Assembly: GCA_001931875.2 (NCBI GenBank)
Contig: MSJH02000282.1
Coordinates: 1-23,299, forward strand
Reading direction: 5' to 3'
From: Byssochlamys sp. IMV 00236
Taxonomy: Eukaryota; Ascomycota; Eurotiomycetes; Eurotiales; Thermoascaceae
DNA length: 23,299 nucleotides
Shown here: piece after piece, positions 18,360 to 23,299 of the stretch
Position numbering within the stretch: the stretch's first letter is position 1
How the letters are laid out: every line of letters starts with the position of its first letter
Made by a program: the position numbers and the translations under genes
The notes under the pieces: generated by a model
Told to the model about the DNA's origin: nothing
Database searches by the model: none
Seen by the model: only the letters and a program-made list of their open reading frames with translations

Positions 18360-20119
18360 CTATCGATTCTTTTCTAGTTCATATTCTGTCACAATTTCAT
18401 CATTCGTTGCCTTTTGTGCCATATTATCACGAACGATCGCATCTTCTTCAACGTCTGTATCATCTGCCTTGTGATGGCAAATATAAAACATGATTGTACA
18501 AAAGAACATGGCAGCACTGATGCCTGTGTACATCCATTCGAGTTTAGGATCCACTGCGACAGAGACGAGGGCAAACGCAAGAATGGAAGCAAAGCAATTG
18601 GTGAGCAAGAAGAGAGCCATGACGATGGACTTCATGGACTGGGGTGCCTTTTTGTAAGCGTATTCCATACCGGTAATCGAAGCAAATATTTCAGAGATGG
18701 CAATGAGCACGTATGAAGGAATGAGATAAGCGGCCGATATCCAGTTCTGTCTGCCTTCGGGATGGTCGTAATAAGGAGCAGACTTGTATACCATGGATTG
18801 AATACCAGCAGTGTATCCCATGGCAGCAGCAGCAAAAAAGAAGCCGCAGGTGATACGTGCGATGGGTCGCATGGGAAGACCGAGACGACGAAGACCAGGA
18901 TATACGATGGAATCCATGATGGGGATGATGATAATGAGAGCAATAGGATCAATGTTTTGCATGATATCATTTGGAACGTTGCCCGTGAGCATAGTGCCGG
19001 CCATTGACACCAAGTTGTTTGTCATCTGGGAATAGCATAGCCAATAGATTGGATACCAGCAAAAGATGACACAGGCCTTCAAAGTACGTTTGAGTTCATC
19101 TACAAAAACATCATCCCATGTCGCTTTGATTGCATATTCGGGATATTCACGTGCCAGGTTCGAAGGCTTGCATGCGTCAATGCCACCCTTGACCTTCCAA
19201 CTGAGCCAAAAGAGTCGACCGGCTTCGATAAAGACCGAACCACGTGGTGGGTTTTGGATGTATTGATTACGACCCAAGATGACAACGATGATGCATGGAA
19301 TAAACATGAGCGTGGGCAAGACGAAGGCAGGCCAGAACCCGACGTTCTTTTCTAATTCGGTTGTAGCAATAGCAGAAAGTGAACCAATGTTGATGCCCCA
19401 GTAAAAGAAGTTGAAGATCTTTTGGTACGTTGCTTGAGGTGTCACGATCACTCGTTTGCCATTCTTCAATGTCTTCACATAAGCAGATTTGCTGCGATAT
19501 TGTTCAGCAACCAAGGGTGATACATTCGATTTGATGCCACCTGTACCGAGGCCAACGATAATGATCGCAACAATGTAACCTGGGAATGAGGCACCAGATG
19601 CAATTGCTGGTGGAATGGATGTGAGTGTCAGAATGATCAGTCCTAGAAGATAAATGATGGAAAAGACGAGAATGGTTCTATATTTCCCCCAGAACTGGTC
19701 GGCTATAACAGCACCAAGGATAGGAGTGATGTAACACCAAAAGGTGAAGAAGGTATTCAAAGCCGTCGCTGTTTGCTGTCCTTTACCCATTGCACCGGGT
19801 AAACTGGCGGGATCTTTTTAGATAAAATTCATTAGTTTCTAAGGTGTCCCACTTTTTGCTTATGTTATTGCTTACATGATGGTGGAGGAGGATTTTGAAT
19901 ATAATTTTGGAACGGTCCACTTAACCCATAGTACGTAAATCGTTCACAGAACTCAATTAAGATGACAAGAAAGGCTGCTTTTGGAATTGCATCAGATACT
20001 TCTGGTAAGCTCTTCCAATCTTCTTCTGTAGGCTCAGGATATTCTTCATTATAAGTCTCAAAGAAGTCATTGTGTTTTGAATTGGTTTCTATAATTGAAT
20101 CTTGCTTTTCTTCATTCAT
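18360..20119 (-). CDS. PTR2: PTR2/POT-family proton-coupled peptide transporter
   Basis: Exons I infer: 20119-19876 and 19813-18360, giving 565 aa. It is a major-facilitator oligopeptide transporter that imports di/tripeptides with protons at the plasma membrane. The N-terminal cytosolic region (1-46) is acidic. The ExxERF proton-coupling motif is intact as E56-F-C-E59-R60-F in helix 1. The PTR2 signatures FFTFWCYITPILGAVIADQF (about 103) and FNFFYWGINIGSLSA (about 216) are present. About 12 hydrophobic segments follow, with a cytosolic loop rich in charged residues (KATWDDVFVDELKRTLK) between halves and a short acidic C-tail. Length fits fungal Ptr2. The intron lies between QNPPPPS and YPASLPG. 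Only peptide transport is supported; a nitrate or other substrate is less likely in fungi. Confidence 0.93.
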
Positions 20120-21761
20120 GATGAATTGAGAGATAAAGAAAGAAAAAGGAAAACACGATACGGAGCCTTTTTTATACTAAATTTTTTTTAGCCAAGTTTC
20201 TACTTTAAGTCTCCGTTTATCTCTTCTTTAAACATTATGTATTATTGTTTTATGACATGACTACAGTAGACTTGTTACCAAGTAAGGAAATTCTATACCC
20301 ATTTATTCTCACGTTGCTCGTACAAACTGTAATTGTTCTAATTCAGGAGAATGTTGAATGCAAACAATAGTCTTTTCACTAGAAATAGAAGCAGTAATGA
20401 TGAACCACTTATATGCCAGAAAAATTAAATACAAGGGATATACATATATATAATCGCTTCAACTTTATTCCCGAAATTGTATGTTTCGGCACATTCCGCT
20501 TTGTCATTTTTCCACATAAAAGAGACAAATAACCTTCTTTCTTCACATATTTTTTTGATTCTTTTTCTATTATAATGTCATGTATATGGACATTGTTACA
20601 TCCATCACTTTTGCTTACTATTCAAAAGATGGACGGGTAAGTGTGATGGTTGACTTTTGGAACTTTCGGTCAAATAGAGAGCTTGTATCCGATTGGATAT
20701 CGGGTTAAAGTTTTAATGCTTTCTTCTCTTGGAGCTGCGATCTATAATCCAGAAAGCCCTTTTTGCCCCCTCATTTTTAGGTAGCAGATTCGTTTGTGAG
20801 TACAAAACTGAATGCAAATAACTAATTAACAAATCTATAGCCAAGAATGGTTTTATTATTTTAATTGAATTGCTACATTGTTAGTACGTGCTATCTCAAT
20901 TTATGGTTACCTAAACAAATATATTAAGTAGCTCCGATCCATTATTAATATAAATGGACATTTATTCATTTTTATGTAACATGTTCTCTTTCAAACACAC
21001 GTCTCAGCTTACTTCACATATGTATATATTCATCATATTTAATTCAGAGTCAAATGCATAGTAAATTGGTGCATATATAGCATAATCATGCTTCAAAGTA
21101 AAGCTAATGCTGCTTAGAGTTATTTCCATTGAAACAAAAAGTTCACGCGAGGGTTGTCAAGGCAACTGAGCTTCGATGATGCTTAATGTATTTTATCAAA
21201 GTACATTTACATGTTATTTGAATGCTTATAGCGTACCTTGTCTACTTTATTACTATAATAGTAAATAACAGAAACCTTGATGAACCTTGCACAGTTTGAA
21301 GCTTGGTACACTTGTTCAAATTTAGTGAGTGAAAGAGCTAAAGGGCAAACAAATATGCTGGCAAGACAACGCTTATGCCCTCGTTTCCCCTTTTTCAGTA
21401 TGACATTAACTTTTATTTTGTTTCAAAACTAGTTGATGTCATAGTTACAAAAATAGACGGTATTTACAATCCATAGCTACAGAAGAGCAAGATCAAGCTT
21501 ACATACATGACGACATGGACAGTTAAAATGTCATGCTGGATCATTTACACTAACAGGAGCATACTTCATACATTTTTTATTCATGAAAGTTTAACAAGAC
21601 ACTGAATACGCGAAAGATGGCATGATTTATACAAGTTCATGGTGGAATCTTGAGCTTATTTAAACAAACGATGACCAGTACCTTTAAAGTTTTCTTTTTT
21701 GTAAGTGTGCAGAATACAAGTTTGAAAAACGACGTTTCAAGCTTCCTTTGCTCACTGAGCG
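20120..21761. other. AT-rich gene-poor interval
   Basis: 1.6 kb upstream of PTR2. The proximal part should contain the PTR2 promoter (TTTTTTATACTAAATTTTTT near 20169). A tiny frame at 20575-20640 with a GTAAGT donor after it codes about 21 residues and is not convincing. Nothing else was recognised. Confidence 0.5.
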
Positions 21762-22011
21762 TTCCAAGACAGGGCAGATGACACACAAGGCGCCCGGATG
21801 AATCAAGAGCCTGCACTGGATGCTGTGGAAGCACCACTGCACGAAGCAGTGACGATGTGATGGGTGCGGGTGGAGAGCGAGGAGGAGGCGGTGAAAGAAG
21901 AGGAGAAAGGCGACGGAGGAATTCTTGTAGGAGTGCCGCTGTTCAACCAGCGGCAGCTGATGGCTGACTTGGAGGCACAGGTACAGGTTGCGCTGCAGAG
22001 CTGCTAGCGAA
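21762..22011 (+). pseudogene. GC-rich island with interrupted acidic protein-like frame
   Basis: On the + strand the frame reads FQDRADDTQGARMNQEPALD...HEAVTM, a TGA, then WVRVESEEEAVKEEEKGDGG and LFNQRQLMADLEAQ...QSC before TAG. The composition is that of a folded or coiled-coil protein rather than random sequence, but the central TGA breaks it. No family was recognised. The alternative is that the - strand gene at 21943-22291 is real and this is its antisense shadow. Confidence 0.3.
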
Positions 22012-22291
22012 GTCAGAGACATTGGAACGAGCCCTTTTGCGTGATCCGCTAGGTTCTTTCGAGCCACCAGCTTTTCTTTTTCTTGAAAGCTAAAGAAAAA
22101 GTGGTATCAGAAGAGGGGGAAGCCGTTTGCCTTAACTTTTTTTACCTTTGGTTTTGGTTTTTTGCTAGATCCCTCCTTTTTGAGTTCGTTGTAGCTGCGC
22201 AGTGATCTGTTGTAAAGGGAGTATGAGATAGAAGCAAAAAAAAAAAAAGTAGATGAGCTTACTTGATCCAGGTATTCAATGAAGCTGTCAT
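21943..22291 (-). CDS. Candidate small basic nuclear protein, three exons (uncertain)
   Basis: A spliced reading gives 78 aa: exons 22291-22263, 22206-22146 and 22089-21943. Both introns are 56 nt with GTAAGC...TACAACAG and GTAAAA...TTTCTTTAG, and phases agree. The product starts MTASLNTWIKSLRSYNELKK, is rich in Lys/Arg/Ser and has two nuclear-localisation-like clusters (KPKPKLSRKRK and GSRKRARS). It ends in an Ala/Pro/Ser tail before TGA at 21945-21943. I recognise no family. Against it: the region is unusually GC-rich, the opposite strand also has a protein-like frame, and the same frame stays open for about 100 codons after the TGA. Confidence 0.35.
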
Positions 22292-23010
22292 ATGCTACGT
22301 CTTTAGAGAGAGAGAAAAAGGGAACGTTGCTTTTTTTTAACATCTTCTCTAGCCCTGAGTTTCGTTTGTGTACCCGTGGATCCCATTTTTACTACACATG
22401 ATAGGGTTTTTCTATCTCATTTTTCATTCTCTTTTTATGGCATCATTATTCCACTTACTTATAATACATAAATCATTTGGTACAGCACACTTTCACACGC
22501 CCCTATAGGCTATCGTTGCCTTTAAATAGTCAACAAAAACCCCAAATCTGTAGCTATCTCATCAATCATTCACTGTTATTGAGTTTGAACCTTAAAATGT
22601 GCGAAAGAAGATCTTTTCTTCTATATTGATAGCCAATGGCAACAACTGAAATGATACATAGCATTAAATGAAACAATAAGACAACAAAATACTAGAGTTA
22701 TAGCTCTAACGTGATTACAACAAAGTACAGTGCATGTTGCTATGACAAAAGGCTCCTTAATGTCATATTATTGTTTAATCATGTGTAACTGAGGTTCAAT
22801 TGATTATCCTTGAGCAAGTAACATGTGAATACTGTTACTATAGCTCCCTCACTTATTTATTTATTCATCCTGCTCACTGCTTACTATATTACAGCAGTAA
22901 TCTATATACAATAACGAAGCTAAATGATAGTAAAGTAATAGTATTCCCTAAGTTATATTCATCTTAGTCTACTATTGGTTACTTACTCTTTATTTGATGC
23001 ATTTCATTAG
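22292..23010. other. AT-rich interval with no recognised gene
   Basis: Contains the upstream region of the small basic candidate. Its 5' part has a - strand frame from an ATG near 22390 (MGSTGTQTKLRARED...) that ends in stop without a clear splice. The rest (about 22430-23000) is AT-rich with stops in all frames. Confidence 0.45.
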
Positions 23011-23175
23011 GATATCTTTGAGGCTGCTGGCCTAGCGGAGGAAGAATAGGAAGCCTTCTTCGACTGTGAAGACGAAGAAGAAAGTAAGCAGTTCACAGCG
23101 GAGGAGTGTGAAGATGAGGAGATCCGCCGTGACGTGGCCATGTTGGCTCGTTTGCAAGAGGAAGACTCTCCCTGA
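23011..23175 (+). other. Possible last exon or decayed coding fragment, acidic
   Basis: From 23011 the frame reads DIFEAAGLAEEE, TAG at 23047-23049, then EAFFDCEDEEESKQFTAEEC and IRRDVAMLARLQEEDSP before TGA at 23173-23175. TTTCATTAG before 23011 and GAATAG before 23050 both look like splice acceptors. It could therefore be the terminal exon of a gene with undetected upstream exons, or a pseudogene with one stop. It is GC-rich against its surroundings. An AATAAA lies downstream at 23253-23258. Confidence 0.35.
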
Positions 23176-23262
23176 AGTGTCAATGGTGTCCTATCCAAAT
23201 CAAAAGAAGACAGTGAACAACAAAGCTCGGGCAACACTTGTATGTTTTATTCAATAAAGTAA

Positions 23263-23268
23263 CTTTTC

Positions 23269-23299
<31 letters not shown>
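23263..23299. repeat. (CTTTT)n microsatellite ending in a T-run at the window edge
   Basis: About six CTTTT units run from 23263 into a terminal T-tract that reaches the last base of the window. Confidence 0.95.

Noticed and set aside
20575..20640. Mini-ORF MSCIWTLLHPSLLLTIQKMDG followed by GTAAGT.
   Set aside because: It ends in stop either spliced to the TTTTTAG acceptor near 20781 or unspliced, and is too short to support.

Overview
This is a gene-dense piece of a fungal nuclear genome. The best fit is an early-diverging, Mucorales-like fungus (Mucoromycota). Genes sit on both strands and carry short GT-AG introns, mostly about 45-75 nt, with CTAAC/CTGAT-type branch sites. The space between genes is AT-rich with long homopolymers. 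All assignments come from reading the translated exons by eye; no database search was run.

Layout. 1-878 (-): 5' part of the replication gene SLD5/GINS4, cut by the window edge. 1333-2178 (+): mitochondrial SAP-domain protein like Aim34. 2194-3752 (-): membrane-anchored alpha/beta-hydrolase of the isoprenylcysteine methylesterase type. 3962-5936 (+): eIF2D/Tma64. 5938-6755 (-): TRAPP subunit Trs31. 6756-8449: gene-poor, with a decayed transposase fragment. 8450-9017 (-): low-molecular-weight tyrosine phosphatase. 9126-10054 (-): mitochondrial ribosomal protein uS9m. 10208-10944 (+): Utp23. 11076-13245 (-): four-CBS plus PB1 tail-anchored protein. 13425-14158: TA-flanked element with 27-nt terminal inverted repeats. 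14483-15973 (-): cytoplasmic tryptophanyl-tRNA synthetase. 16071-16868 (+): bacterial-type elongation factor P with a mitochondrial-looking leader. 17112-18224 (+): mitochondrial NAD+ carrier type. 18360-20119 (-): PTR2/POT peptide transporter. 20120-23299: gene-poor, with two GC-rich islands that look partly coding and a pentanucleotide repeat at the edge.

How the genes relate. There is no operon or cluster for a single pathway. Several neighbours share promoters or 3' ends. Divergent pairs are hydrolase/eIF2D, uS9m/UTP23 and TrpRS/EF-P, with start codons 97-209 bp apart. Convergent pairs are Aim34-like/hydrolase, eIF2D/TRS31, UTP23/CBS-PB1 and NAD carrier/PTR2; the eIF2D and TRS31 stop codons are one base apart. 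Many products serve translation (eIF2D, uS9m, Utp23, TrpRS, EF-P), which is notable but probably housekeeping clustering.

Most interesting points: a probably mitochondrial EF-P with Arg at the position normally modified on Lys in E. coli; a TA-flanked inverted-repeat family with a 109-bp and a 734-bp copy, the long one carrying exon-like segments; two GC-AG introns that the reading frame requires; 11-residue repeats in the Aim34-like protein; and GC-rich islands with protein-like frames interrupted by stops. No convincing new multi-gene system was found.
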